A stretch of DNA of 64,000 nucleotides, from assembly GCA_964408235.1 (NCBI GenBank), contig CAYOYN010000003.1, forward strand, positions 1-64,000, read 5' to 3'. The translations under genes and the position numbers were made by a program. Below are positions 24,944 to 32,496 of this stretch, in pieces. Numbering within the stretch: the first letter of the stretch is position 1; the number at the start of each line of letters is the position of its first letter. The notes under the pieces are model-generated. The model did no database searches, was not told the DNA's origin, and worked only from the letters and a program-made list of their open reading frames with translations. Origin of the DNA: SICU01 sp964408235 (GTDB taxonomy: Archaea; Nanobdellota; Nanobdellia; Pacearchaeales; GW2011-AR1).

Positions 24944-25372
24944 ATGTTTAACGGCATAGTAAATTTAAGTTCTAGCTTATTGATTGCAGTTATTCTTTTT
25001 GTCATAGGATTTTTATGGTATGGACCTATATTTGGCAATTTATGGTTAAAATTGTCTAAAGTCCCTGCCGTTGAAGTTGCTAAGGCTCGAAAAAAAGGAA
25101 TGAAGGGTATGTGGAAATCTATGATTCTTAACTTTCTAGGAACATTCATCATGGTATATGTTCTTGCAGGATTAATTTCTTTGCTTGGAATTACATCACC
25201 TGCTCAAGGAGCAGTTTTAGGATTTTGGTTGTGGCTTGGATTTTTTGCATCTACAACTCTTCTTGGAGGGGTCTTATGGGAAAACAAACCTTGGGGATTG
25301 TTTGCACTTAATGGACTTTACTGGCTTGTTGAATTAAAGCTGGCTGGTTTCTTGATAGTTCTCTGGAATTAG
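24944..25372 (+). CDS. DUF1761-family membrane protein
   Basis: A 142-residue protein with four hydrophobic helices. The first helix ends in FLWYGPIFGNLWLKL, the signature of DUF1761. Later segments (GLISLLGITSPAQGAVLGFW, FFASTTLLGGVLW) fit the family. Function unknown. ATG 24944 is supported by TATA AAATATATAAA (24912-24922) about 25 bases upstream; ATG 24932 is in frame. Confidence 0.8.
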   Translation: MFNGIVNLSSSLLIAVILFVIGFLWYGPIFGNLWLKLSKVPAVEVAKARKKGMKGMWKSMILNFLGTFIMVYVLAGLISLLGITSPAQGAVLGFWLWLGFFASTTLLGGVLWENKPWGLFALNGLYWLVELKLAGFLIVLWN

Positions 25373-25414
25373 AAATAGAAACATTTTAAAGCGATTTTAA
25401 TTATCTCATTTTAA

Positions 25415-25545
25415 GCGGGGGTAGCAAAGCGGTTAAATGCGCGAGACTTAAGACGTCACTCCCTCATTAGAGAGAGTAGCTAAGCGAGACACGTAAGTGA
25501 TCTCGTGGCTTAGTGCCTTCGGAGGTTCGAATCCTCCCTCCCGCA
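25415..25545 (+). tRNA. tRNA-Leu (UAA anticodon) with a 47-nt intron
   Basis: Cloverleaf checked by hand: acceptor stem 25415-25421 with 25538-25544 (one G-U pair), discriminator A 25545, D arm, anticodon stem CGAGA/TCTCG (25442-25446, 25501-25505), anticodon TAA at 25449-25451, class II variable arm with stem GGC/GCC (25507-25517), and T arm GGAGG-TTCGAAT-CCTCC (25521-25537). Mature length 84 nt. CCA is not encoded, in line with the CCA enzyme at 48931. A TATA-like CATTTTAAAG (about 25382-25391) lies upstream. Confidence 0.95.
25453..25499 (+). other. tRNA-Leu intron with canonical bulge-helix-bulge
   Basis: Intron at the canonical 37/38 site. The anticodon-loop bases CTTA (25447-25450) pair with TAAG (25494-25497) as the 4-bp central helix. 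Three-base bulges are 25451-25453 and 25498-25500, each cut after its second base. The outer helix is CGT (25454-25456) with ACG (25491-25493). An internal hairpin (ACTC-C-CTC / GAG-A-GAGT) fills the rest. This is a textbook substrate for the archaeal splicing endonuclease. Confidence 0.92.
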
Positions 25546-25552
25546 TTTTTTT
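25546..25552 (+). terminator. T-tract after tRNA-Leu
   Basis: Seven consecutive T residues begin directly after the discriminator base, typical of archaeal intrinsic termination of tRNA genes. Confidence 0.55.
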
Positions 25553-25668
25553 ATTTGAAGCAGTTGAAGTGAACAAGTCCATTTTGTGACCCCAATTCTT
25601 ACGAATTTAAACTAGAAAGACAAGATGCTAGGGAAATGAAAAAATTACTAAAAATTTGTTTAATTAGT

Positions 25669-25689
25669 GTAACTATAAAGTAACTATAA
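25669..25689. repeat. Tandem 10-base direct repeat before the HEALH-protein promoter
   Basis: GTAACTATAA occurs twice with 11-base periodicity (25669-25678 and 25680-25689), about one helix turn apart, directly upstream of a TATA-like element (GATTTATAAG, about 25696-25705). Possible binding site for a regulator. The rest of 25553-25778 is AT-rich with no other gene seen. Confidence 0.4.
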
Positions 25690-25778
25690 TAAAAAGATTT
25701 ATAAGTGGAAATCATTGCGAAGAAATATCCTACATGTGAGAAATTTTTTTCAATGATGGATTTTACAAGGAAAATAAT

Positions 25779-26696
25779 ATGGTAAGAATATCTCAGGGTA
25801 AAATTAGATTAGAAGATAGAATTATAGATTTATCTAAGTTTGAAGTACGCAAAAAGGTATCGGAAAGAGATTTAGAAACTTATTATGCTTCATTTCTAGA
25901 CCATATTAATGAAGCAAGAGACTATTTTGAAGATGAAAACGCTTTTGATAAGGTTGTAAGCGATGCTGCCGGGGCAAAAAAACCAAAGTTGGTTGCCCGT
26001 GAACCGAAATACCCATTTATGTACCCATTTAGAATTTTATCTACAGCCCTAGACATTTTAAGACCTTCAAAAAGAAGATTAAATGATGATTATTTTACGG
26101 AAGGACATTGCATAACTGACATTCCTGGAAAGAGAAGTTTAGAATCAGACACACAAGCAAAACCGGTAGATATGGAATTAAGAAGAGATATAGTTGAAAA
26201 GTTTAAACAGTACCCTGGATACGAAGGAATAATAGAGATTCCAAACGATAGAACAGTTCCTCAAACAAAGTCAACTACTTTTCATGAAGCACTACATTAT
26301 GTCATAAATAGATATCATGCTGAAACAGGAAGAAGCTTTGTTAAAACTTTCGCAAGGGGAGAATTATCGCCGGTTGAAAAATATCAAGCTGAGCATACTC
26401 TCCATGAAAGAGCAGTAGAAATCCTTACAAATAAATTATTAGTTCATGATCCGGAGGCACAATTTGAAACAAGATGGCTACATCACTCAATGGAGAATAG
26501 ATTTAATGATGTAGCGAATATGGTTTCTGCGATGTCTACTATGTTAACTATAGGTTTTACTGCCTTTGGTGCTCCTTATCTTCTACCCTTGGCTTTAGTT
26601 CCTGGAAGAGTAAGAGATTATGCGATAAATAGACATAAACAATCCAAAAAAGGTGAAATGCTAAAACCTGTAGAGTATCCAAAATTTAAGATTTAA
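25779..26696 (+). CDS. HExxH-motif protein, putative membrane-associated metalloprotease
   Basis: A 305-residue protein of unknown family. TTFHEALHYVINRYH (His169, Glu170, His173) is a zinc-metallopeptidase HExxH motif. A downstream helix AEHTLHERAVEILTNK (Glu206 or Glu210) could give the third ligand, as in gluzincin-type enzymes. Near the C-terminus a hydrophobic region (about 245-280) may insert in the membrane, followed by a basic tail. An AAGGA ribosome site precedes ATG 25779 and the TATA is about 75 bases upstream, so this mRNA has a leader, unlike most neighbours. The proteolytic role is inferred from the motif only. Confidence 0.6.
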   Translation: MVRISQGKIRLEDRIIDLSKFEVRKKVSERDLETYYASFLDHINEARDYFEDENAFDKVVSDAAGAKKPKLVAREPKYPFMYPFRILSTALDILRPSKRRLNDDYFTEGHCITDIPGKRSLESDTQAKPVDMELRRDIVEKFKQYPGYEGIIEIPNDRTVPQTKSTTFHEALHYVINRYHAETGRSFVKTFARGELSPVEKYQAEHTLHERAVEILTNKLLVHDPEAQFETRWLHHSMENRFNDVANMVSAMSTMLTIGFTAFGAPYLLPLALVPGRVRDYAINRHKQSKKGEMLKPVEYPKFKI

Positions 26697-26765
26697 TTTT
26701 ATAATAATCTGAAACAACCTCTAAAATACAATAAGATTTAAATATCTTGAAACCAAGATTTTTTT

Positions 26766-27554
26766 ATGAAGAAGTTTGCATTATTCGGAGTTTTTGCGAT
26801 TATATTTTCTTTAGGTCTTGTTTTTGCACAAGATGCAGAGCCTTTAATGATCACAGATCAGATATCTGCAGATGTTGTTTATACGGATTCCTTGCCAATG
26901 GATAGTAACGGCGAATTAATGATTAACCTTGTATCTCCTGCTAATGGAGCTACATTTAGTACAACAAGTAATTTTGAAGTAAATTTTGAATTTGTAGTTT
27001 CATCTTTTGACAGCAGACTTGATTATGCGCATAAAACTACTACTTCTAAACAAGATGTACTTCTTGCACCTAGCGGAAAAATAAAATGCACAGTAACTAT
27101 TACTGGAGATTCAGACCATGAAATAAGTAGATCATTGCTCTCTTCAGGAGGATCTATTTCAGTGGATAAAGAGTTGGGCCCTGGAGATTATGAATGGAAT
27201 GTTAAGTGTAGAGATTCATTAGATAGAGAAGTGTTAAGTGAAACAAGAGATTTTGCAATAAGTTTGATTCAAACAAACACAAACAGCAATAGTGGGGGAA
27301 ATGGTGGATCAAGTAACAATAACGATGATGAATCAAATGGAAGGAGATTAGAGCCTATATCTTTGCCTTTAGAAGACTTAAGCACTGACGTTACAAGCGA
27401 TGAAGAAGAAACTAGTGGATTTTCAGCAATAACGGGAGCAGTAATAGGTGCTGTAGGTAAAAGAGGATTTTATGGAATTATAGGCCTTTTGCTTTTTGTA
27501 GCAATACTTGGAGCTTATGTTTACAATAAAAGAAGACAAGAAGTCAAAAATTAA
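26766..27554 (+). CDS. Secreted membrane-anchored protein, low-complexity stalk
   Basis: A 262-residue protein: signal peptide (about 1-21, ending VFAQD), extracellular beta-rich domain of about 130 residues with two Cys (KIKCTVTITG, YEWNVKCRD) that could form an Ig-like disulfide, an Asn/Ser/Gly/Asp-rich stalk (about 170-190), and a C-terminal helix (IIGLLLFVAILGAYVY) with a KRRQEVKN tail. The domain resembles a generic Ig-like fold but no family is certain. TATA lies about 25 bases before ATG 26766. Confidence 0.7.
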   Translation: MKKFALFGVFAIIFSLGLVFAQDAEPLMITDQISADVVYTDSLPMDSNGELMINLVSPANGATFSTTSNFEVNFEFVVSSFDSRLDYAHKTTTSKQDVLLAPSGKIKCTVTITGDSDHEISRSLLSSGGSISVDKELGPGDYEWNVKCRDSLDREVLSETRDFAISLIQTNTNSNSGGNGGSSNNNDDESNGRRLEPISLPLEDLSTDVTSDEEETSGFSAITGAVIGAVGKRGFYGIIGLLLFVAILGAYVYNKRRQEVKN

Positions 27555-27671
27555 ATGACCTTCTCAGGCAATCAGCTTAACACCTTTGAAAATTCTCAAG
27601 TAACATTATTATTTAGTGTAACTCACCTACAACATAGGGATGTGTAGATTTCTTAAAAAACGATTAAAATG

Positions 27672-27833
27672 TTATTTTGAAAAATCAATATTTTCAATTA
27701 TACTGTCTGCATTATTGATTACATGTTTTAATGCATCATCATGAGTAGAATTCCTATTTTCTTTTAGATGTGCTAAAGCACTAGTTGCTCCGGCGATAAC
27801 TGCAAGGTGAAGCTCTTTATTTTCTTTTTTCAT
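27672..27833 (-). CDS. Small hypothetical protein (53 aa)
   Basis: An open frame of 53 codons from ATG 27833 to TAA at 27672-27674, beginning MKKENKELHLAVIAGATSAL and ending SIIENIDFSK. It is preceded on the minus strand by AGGAG six bases from the ATG and a TATA-like GCTTAAATAAGC (about 27851-27862). Helical with His residues; no family recognised. The flanking 27555-27671 contains no convincing gene. Confidence 0.55.
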   Translation of the reverse strand: MKKENKELHLAVIAGATSALAHLKENRNSTHDDALKHVINNADSIIENIDFSK

Positions 27834-27882
27834 GATTTCTCCTAATTTCCAGCTTATTTAAGCATATTTGTGATAAATTAGA

Positions 27883-28131
27883 TTATCTTTTATTTACCAT
27901 ACCTTCAAGAACTTCTCTTAGAAGGCTCATTATTTCCCTACCTTCTTGTTTTTTGCCTTCTTGATAAAAAGCCCTAAACAAACGACCCAATAATCTTGCA
28001 TTATTTATTTGGTCCACTGTATCATGATGAGGTGTTGAATCATATGCATCTCTTAACAAGCCGTCACACGCTCCCCTTACTGAAAGGCCTGATTCTCTTT
28101 GAACCTCATAACGAAAATCTCTATACCTCAT
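27883..28131 (-). CDS. Small hypothetical protein
   Basis: An 82-residue charged, helical protein (MRYRDFRYEVQRESGLSV at the start, IMSLLREVLEGMVNKR at the end). A TATA-like TTTATAATC lies about 25-35 bases upstream on the minus strand, so it is likely leaderless. It precedes the 53-residue gene on the same strand by about 50 bases, with that gene having its own signals. No family recognised. Confidence 0.55.
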   Translation of the reverse strand: MRYRDFRYEVQRESGLSVRGACDGLLRDAYDSTPHHDTVDQINNARLLGRLFRAFYQEGKKQEGREIMSLLREVLEGMVNKR

Positions 28132-28256
28132 TTTATAACTTGGAGTTTAGATTAAATTAGATTATAAATGTTTTTGGAAAATTTATTTTAAAAATATCCT
28201 TACTAATTAGCTCACATAACAAATATCTTTTTATAGAGATTTTAGTGTCAAAATTA

Positions 28257-28511
28257 ATGGGCGATATCATTGAGGTTGCAGGGATGTTAGGGCTTGCTCT
28301 TAGTAGCATTGCTCTGGCATTAGCTGGACAAGGATACAATAATAAATTGCTAGTATTCTTAGGGAGAACTTCTGCTGTAATCTTCTCATTGCTCTTCTTC
28401 ATTTTGTTAGTTAGGGCAATTTTGGTTAAGTTACAATTTTTTGGAATTATTGATCCTTCAGCATGTGTATTTTGCATTACTAGACATTGGCCATACTTTA
28501 GACTAGTCTAA
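28257..28511 (+). CDS. Small two-helix membrane protein
   Basis: An 84-residue protein with two hydrophobic helices (about residues 5-25 and 38-60) and a C-terminal segment with a CxxC-like pair (SACVFCITRHW). ATG 28257 is favoured over GTG 28245 because TATA CTTTTTATAG (about 28227-28236) is about 25 bases upstream. No family recognised; the CVFC motif could bind metal or be redox-active. Confidence 0.55.
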   Translation: MGDIIEVAGMLGLALSSIALALAGQGYNNKLLVFLGRTSAVIFSLLFFILLVRAILVKLQFFGIIDPSACVFCITRHWPYFRLV

Positions 28512-28526
28512 ATATGTATTGGGATA

Positions 28527-28610
28527 AGCCTCTGGGGGGACTTGAACCCCCTACCTTTTGTTAATTCGAATTTTACGAAACAAATGCTCTACCTGATGAG
28601 CTACAGAGGC
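28527..28610 (-). tRNA. tRNA-Thr (CGU anticodon) with an 11-nt intron
   Basis: Read on the minus strand: acceptor GCCTCTG/CAGAGGC (perfect 7 bp), D arm GCTC/GAGC, anticodon stem TTTGT/ACAAA, loop TTCGTA plus A after splicing (anticodon CGT), 5-base variable loop, T arm GGGGG-TTCAAGT-CCCCC, discriminator T as in many archaeal tRNA-Thr. Mature length 73 nt, no CCA encoded. TATA-like TATTTAAAA (about 28637-28645) lies about 26-36 bases upstream. Confidence 0.94.
28563..28573 (-). other. Minimal 11-nt tRNA-Thr intron
   Basis: Loop bases TTCG (28579-28576) pair with CGAA (28568-28565) to make the 4-bp central helix. A three-base 3' bulge (28564-28562) follows. The 5' side has no outer helix: the bulge merges into a 7-base hairpin loop. 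Cutting after the second bulge base on each side removes AAATTCGAATT and leaves a normal 7-base anticodon loop. Confidence 0.85.
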
Positions 28611-28651
28611 GAGGTATAAAGGAATAAAAAGGAAGATGTTTTTTAAATAAT

Positions 28652-29092
28652 ATGTCTGCTAAACTACTTACAATAGGAATTGCTTTGTTTCTTGCCGTAG
28701 CATTTAGCATTTTTATTTTAATAGATTCTTTAGGAGGAAATTTAAATGAGGCAACTGGCCTTGTAGTTAGCCAGGAATCTTTTCCTACATACTTAGAAAC
28801 CCATCCTGCAATATCTTCCCTTCCTAAAAGTTCTTCTGTGGGATTAGTAATAGGAAGTAAAAACTATGAAATAGAAGGAAGAAATGTATATCTTTCAGAT
28901 AATCAAATAGATAATGATCTTAAAATTACACTTCCTGAAGGTTATGAAACAATAATCGGAGAATTAGGACTTTGCGATGCCATAAGGAAAGCCAATAATG
29001 AAAAACAATTAGTTGTTGATTTTTATACAAGTAAAGCCACACTTCTATTAAAGTATAGAAATTTGCTTAAATATGGGGAATGTTTGAAATAA
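28652..29092 (+). CDS. Single-pass membrane protein of unknown function
   Basis: A 146-residue protein with an N-terminal membrane helix (about 4-24) and an outer domain containing GLVIGSKNYEIEGRNVYLSD and ending LLKYRNLLKYGECLK. TATA GGAATAAAAAGG (about 28619-28630) is about 25 bases before the ATG. It ends one base before argS and is probably cotranscribed with it. No family recognised. Confidence 0.6.
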   Translation: MSAKLLTIGIALFLAVAFSIFILIDSLGGNLNEATGLVVSQESFPTYLETHPAISSLPKSSSVGLVIGSKNYEIEGRNVYLSDNQIDNDLKITLPEGYETIIGELGLCDAIRKANNEKQLVVDFYTSKATLLLKYRNLLKYGECLK

Positions 29093-29093
29093 T

Positions 29094-30764
29094 ATGAAAG
29101 ATAAAGTAATTGATTCCTTAAAAATTACCGGCCTTGAGCCAAAAGTTATTGATGAACTTATAGAGATACCTAAAGACACTGCCCACGGAGATTATACATT
29201 TCCTTGTTTTACCCTTTCTAAAACTTTGAAAAAAAGCCCAATGCATATTGCCAAGGAATTTGTAACTAAAATAAGTAAAAAGGGATTTGAAAGGGTTGAA
29301 GCTATTGGACCATATATCAATTTCTTTTTAGATTCTAAAAAAGTAGCACAGGATTTACTGGATAAAATAATGAAAGAAAAAAAGAGATATGGATCTAATT
29401 CTAGCGGAAAGGGAAAAACATTTATGATGGAATTTTCACAACCTAACACCCACAAAGCATTTCATGTTGGACACATACGCGGAACTAGCTTAGGCGAAAG
29501 TATTGCGAGAATACGCGAGTTCTCAGGATATAAAGTGATAAGGGCTAATTATTCAGGAGACACTGGAATGCATATTGCTAAATGGTTATGGGCATATAAT
29601 AAATTCCACAAGGGTGAAAAAATACAAAATGATGAAAGCTGGTTTGCTAAAATATATGTTGAAGCAGTTCAAAAATTAGAAGGCAATGAAAGCGGGGAAA
29701 TTGAAGTGCTTGAAATAAACAAAAAACTTGATGAAAAAAAAGATTCAAAACTTTTGAAATTATGGGAAGAAACAAGAAAAAAATCTATATCTGCTTGGAA
29801 CCCAATATACAAGGACTTAATGGTAGATTTTGATGAACACTATTTTGAAAGCCAAGTTGAAGAGAAAGGGAAAAAAATATCTTTAGAACTCGTAAAAAAA
29901 GGAATCGCAGAAATTTCTGATGGCGCGACTATAATGAATCTTAAAGATAGAAATTTAGGAGTTTGGATTTTACTTAGGCGCGATGGAACAGTGCTTTATT
30001 CTGCCAAGGATATTGCCTTAGCTCAAGAAAAATTCAGAAAACATGATATGGATGAATCATTAGTAATTACTAGTGCTGAACAGAATCTGCATTTCCAGCA
30101 ATTGAAGAGGACATTAGAAATTATGAATTTTAAAAACTGGGAAAAATATAATCATTTAGGTTTTGAATCTGTAAGGCTTCCTGAAGGAAAAATGTCTTCT
30201 AGAACTGGAAACAATATACTTTACGCAGATTTTAGAGATGAACTTGTTGAAGCAGCTAAAACTGAAATATCTAAAAGAGATGAGTTAAATGATAAAGAAA
30301 TAAATGAAAGAGCTTTAGCAATTGCGATATCTGCAATAAAATATTCAATGTTAAAACAAGATACAAATAAAGTAATAATTTTCAATAAAGAAGAAGCGAT
30401 AAGATTTGAAGGAGATACAGGACCATATTTACTATACACATTTGCTCGGGCCAATAGTATAATAAAAAAAGCTGGAAAGGTAGAGAAATTTAAAATTGAT
30501 AAAATAGAGCCACATGAAAGATCATTAATTAATGAATTGGTTCATTTTGAAGATTTGGTCTTAGAATGCTCTAAAAATTTTAATGTAAATAATATTGCTC
30601 ATTATTCTTACAACTTAGCCCAAAAATTTAATGAATTTTATCATGCTTGTCAAGTTATTGGAAGCAAAGAAGAAAAATTTAGAGTCGCACTCGTTTATGC
30701 TTTTGCCCAAGTAATGGAGAATACATTGCATTTACTTGGAATACCTACACTAAAAGAGATGTAA
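29094..30764 (+). CDS. argS: Arginyl-tRNA synthetase
   Basis: Class Ia synthetase charging tRNA-Arg. 556 residues. Visible: an N-terminal Add1-like domain, FSQPNTHKAFHVGHIRGTS with HIGH motif HVGH, RRDGTVLYSAKDIALA, GKMSSRTGN at the KMSKS position, and a C-terminal helical anticodon-binding domain (FNEFYHACQVIG, ending LHLLGIPTLKEM). All family hallmarks present; no oddities. Confidence 0.97.
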   Translation: MKDKVIDSLKITGLEPKVIDELIEIPKDTAHGDYTFPCFTLSKTLKKSPMHIAKEFVTKISKKGFERVEAIGPYINFFLDSKKVAQDLLDKIMKEKKRYGSNSSGKGKTFMMEFSQPNTHKAFHVGHIRGTSLGESIARIREFSGYKVIRANYSGDTGMHIAKWLWAYNKFHKGEKIQNDESWFAKIYVEAVQKLEGNESGEIEVLEINKKLDEKKDSKLLKLWEETRKKSISAWNPIYKDLMVDFDEHYFESQVEEKGKKISLELVKKGIAEISDGATIMNLKDRNLGVWILLRRDGTVLYSAKDIALAQEKFRKHDMDESLVITSAEQNLHFQQLKRTLEIMNFKNWEKYNHLGFESVRLPEGKMSSRTGNNILYADFRDELVEAAKTEISKRDELNDKEINERALAIAISAIKYSMLKQDTNKVIIFNKEEAIRFEGDTGPYLLYTFARANSIIKKAGKVEKFKIDKIEPHERSLINELVHFEDLVLECSKNFNVNNIAHYSYNLAQKFNEFYHACQVIGSKEEKFRVALVYAFAQVMENTLHLLGIPTLKEM

Positions 30765-30804
30765 ATATTTATTAACTGAATAGGCATATTGTTTTTGAGG
30801 TTGA

Positions 30805-31425
30805 ATGGAATTTAGATTTAATTTGAAAAAGAGGCATGTCTTTGCTATTATGGGTATGATCTTTTTTGTTGGAATGGTAATTGCTTATGGTAGCACTCAA
30901 CCTCCTAGCGTTATGGGACACACAACAGGAGAACTCTTTATACAGGGCCTAAGTGCTCAAGGTATAAGTGATCAATTGTTTAATCCTGTTTTTGGTTGGA
31001 TGCATCAACAAGTAACTGCTCATGATACTAGAATAGCTAATTTGGAAAATAAAGCTTGGACACCACTTAACCCTACTCCATCAGCAGATTATCTTTGTTG
31101 GCCAAATGGTTCTGGAGTTTGTTCTCCTGGATTAACTGGTGGAACATATACTGGAGCCGTTCCTCCGAGTGCTAAGGAGTTCTTAGTTTATGTTGCAATA
31201 TACACAGGTACAACTCCTCCACCTGGAAGTGGAGCTGACCCAGCATATTTTGAAGTTTATACTCAGGAAGGTTCTACAAAATACGCACACAGAATTTTAG
31301 CGGCAGGACCTAATTCTCAAACATTCTGGTTGCCAGTTACTTCGGACAATCAATTATACAGAAACTTAGTTGGCGGTTCTATGAGTAACGCGAACACTAG
31401 AGTCAGAATATTAGGATATAGGTAA
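30805..31425 (+). CDS. Secreted or anchored hypothetical protein
   Basis: A 206-residue protein. Basic N-terminus (MEFRFNLKKRHV), one hydrophobic helix (FAIMGMIFFVGMVIAYG), a short heptad-like stretch (HQQVTAHDTRIANLENKAW) and a beta-rich C-terminal domain with Pro/Gly/Thr-rich strands (YTGTTPPPGSGADPAYFEVY). The architecture of short coiled coil plus beta domain resembles oligomeric fibre or tip proteins, but no family match is claimed. Confidence 0.6.
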   Translation: MEFRFNLKKRHVFAIMGMIFFVGMVIAYGSTQPPSVMGHTTGELFIQGLSAQGISDQLFNPVFGWMHQQVTAHDTRIANLENKAWTPLNPTPSADYLCWPNGSGVCSPGLTGGTYTGAVPPSAKEFLVYVAIYTGTTPPPGSGADPAYFEVYTQEGSTKYAHRILAAGPNSQTFWLPVTSDNQLYRNLVGGSMSNANTRVRILGYR

Positions 31426-31470
31426 TTTTATAATAATCTTTAAATACCTCGATAAAGTTTAAAGAATCCA

Positions 31471-31641
31471 ATGGTAGGTGTTGTGCAGATATTATTAGCT
31501 AATACAGCTATATTTTTTGTAGTCTTGATAGTCTTGCTTTTTGTTTCTGGAAGAAAAAAACATAAAGTTAAAGATAAAAAACAATATCTTTCTAAAGAAT
31601 TATTAGATATTAAAGAACAGATTTCTGAAGATTTAGACTAG
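31471..31641 (+). CDS. Small single-pass membrane protein (56 aa)
   Basis: Open frame from ATG 31471 to TAG 31639-31641. The peptide has an N-terminal helix (NTAIFFVVLIVLLFVSG) and a charged cytoplasmic tail (GRKKHKVKDKKQYLSKELL, ending QISEDLD). TATA TTTAAATACC (about 31439-31448) lies about 25 bases before the ATG. It sits directly upstream of the SRP RNA. No family recognised. Confidence 0.65.
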   Translation: MVGVVQILLANTAIFFVVLIVLLFVSGRKKHKVKDKKQYLSKELLDIKEQISEDLD

Positions 31642-31675
31642 AAACTCTTAAAAAGCTTCTAAGAATTGATTTTAT

Positions 31676-31931
31676 GTAGGCGAGTTGGCACGTTAGCCCT
31701 GTGCTGTTACACCCGTGGGCTTCAAGTGAACTTAAAGGAGTACGTGAAACGGACAAACTTTCGTCTTTTACCGGACGTTGAGGACTTGTCCTGTTCGACC
31801 GTTCTCCTGTGAAATGGGTCAGGCCGGGAACGGAGCAGCCCTAATCAGAAGTTTCGGTGCTTGCAGTAAACAATTCCGAGGATGGTAGAAGGTCAAACGA
31901 TCTTTTGACGTCAAGCAAACTCCCCGCCTAC
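31676..31931 (+). ncRNA. ffs: Signal recognition particle 7S RNA
   Basis: RNA scaffold of SRP, which targets membrane and secreted proteins. The helix 8 core is diagnostic: GGTCAGGCC at 31817-31825, a GGAA tetraloop at 31827-31830 closed by CCG/CGG, then GGAGCAGCC. The ends pair as helix 1 (GTAGGCG 31676-31682 with CGCCTAC 31925-31931), an archaeal feature. Length 256 nt, a little short of the 300 nt usual for archaea. TATA-like CTTAAAAAGC (about 31647-31656) lies about 25 bases upstream. Ends are set by the pairing, accurate to a few bases. Confidence 0.93.
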
Positions 31932-31974
31932 ACTTTACTAATCATTTAAAAACTTCTTTTGACATTGAAATTTG

Positions 31975-32496
31975 ATGAACAAAAGAGGACAGGTTTTCTT
32001 GATGGCTGCGCTTATAATCGCAGGAATACTTATTAGCATAGTTAGAATATCAAATGAAAGTGTTGCAAGAGACGAACCTGAAGCTTTCTTTGATTTAAGC
32101 GATGAAATAAGTTTTGAAACAAAAAGGGTTCTAGATTATGGAGTTATTAATGCTGAACCAAATATTAGTGAACTTGCCTCCCAATTACTTAGCAATTATA
32201 GTGAAAATATAGGTAGCCAAGACGTGGCATTTGTATATGGGAACGCTGTAACTGGAGTTTATGCATATTATTATGAAACTGTGCAAGTTGTTGCAGCTAC
32301 AATCTTAGGGGGGACTTTTATCCCGATAGAAATTGCTAGCGGTAAGGAGATAGAGGCCCAATATTCTGATATTTCTAACACTGCTACGATAAGGATTGAT
32401 GGAGTAGATTATACATTTAATTTGAAACCAGGACAAAACTTTTATTTCGTTTTAGCTAAAGATGAAGGGGGAGAGAAATTTGTCACCGTTGAATAG
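31975..32496 (+). CDS. Pilin-like protein (class III signal, GQ type)
   Basis: A 173-residue protein. N-terminus MNKRGQVFLMAALIIAGILI is a short basic leader ending in Gly, then Gln and a hydrophobic helix, the pattern cut by archaeal prepilin peptidase. The rest is an acidic extracellular domain. ATG 31975 is preferred over TTG 31972; TATA ATCATTTAAAAAC (31941-31953) is about 25-30 bases upstream. Starts the pilus-like gene cluster that runs to 40448. Confidence 0.75.
   Translation: MNKRGQVFLMAALIIAGILISIVRISNESVARDEPEAFFDLSDEISFETKRVLDYGVINAEPNISELASQLLSNYSENIGSQDVAFVYGNAVTGVYAYYYETVQVVAATILGGTFIPIEIASGKEIEAQYSDISNTATIRIDGVDYTFNLKPGQNFYFVLAKDEGGEKFVTVE

Noticed and set aside
27555..27647. 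A 30-codon frame directly after the surface protein stop
   Set aside because: No promoter, no ribosome site and no protein-like composition.
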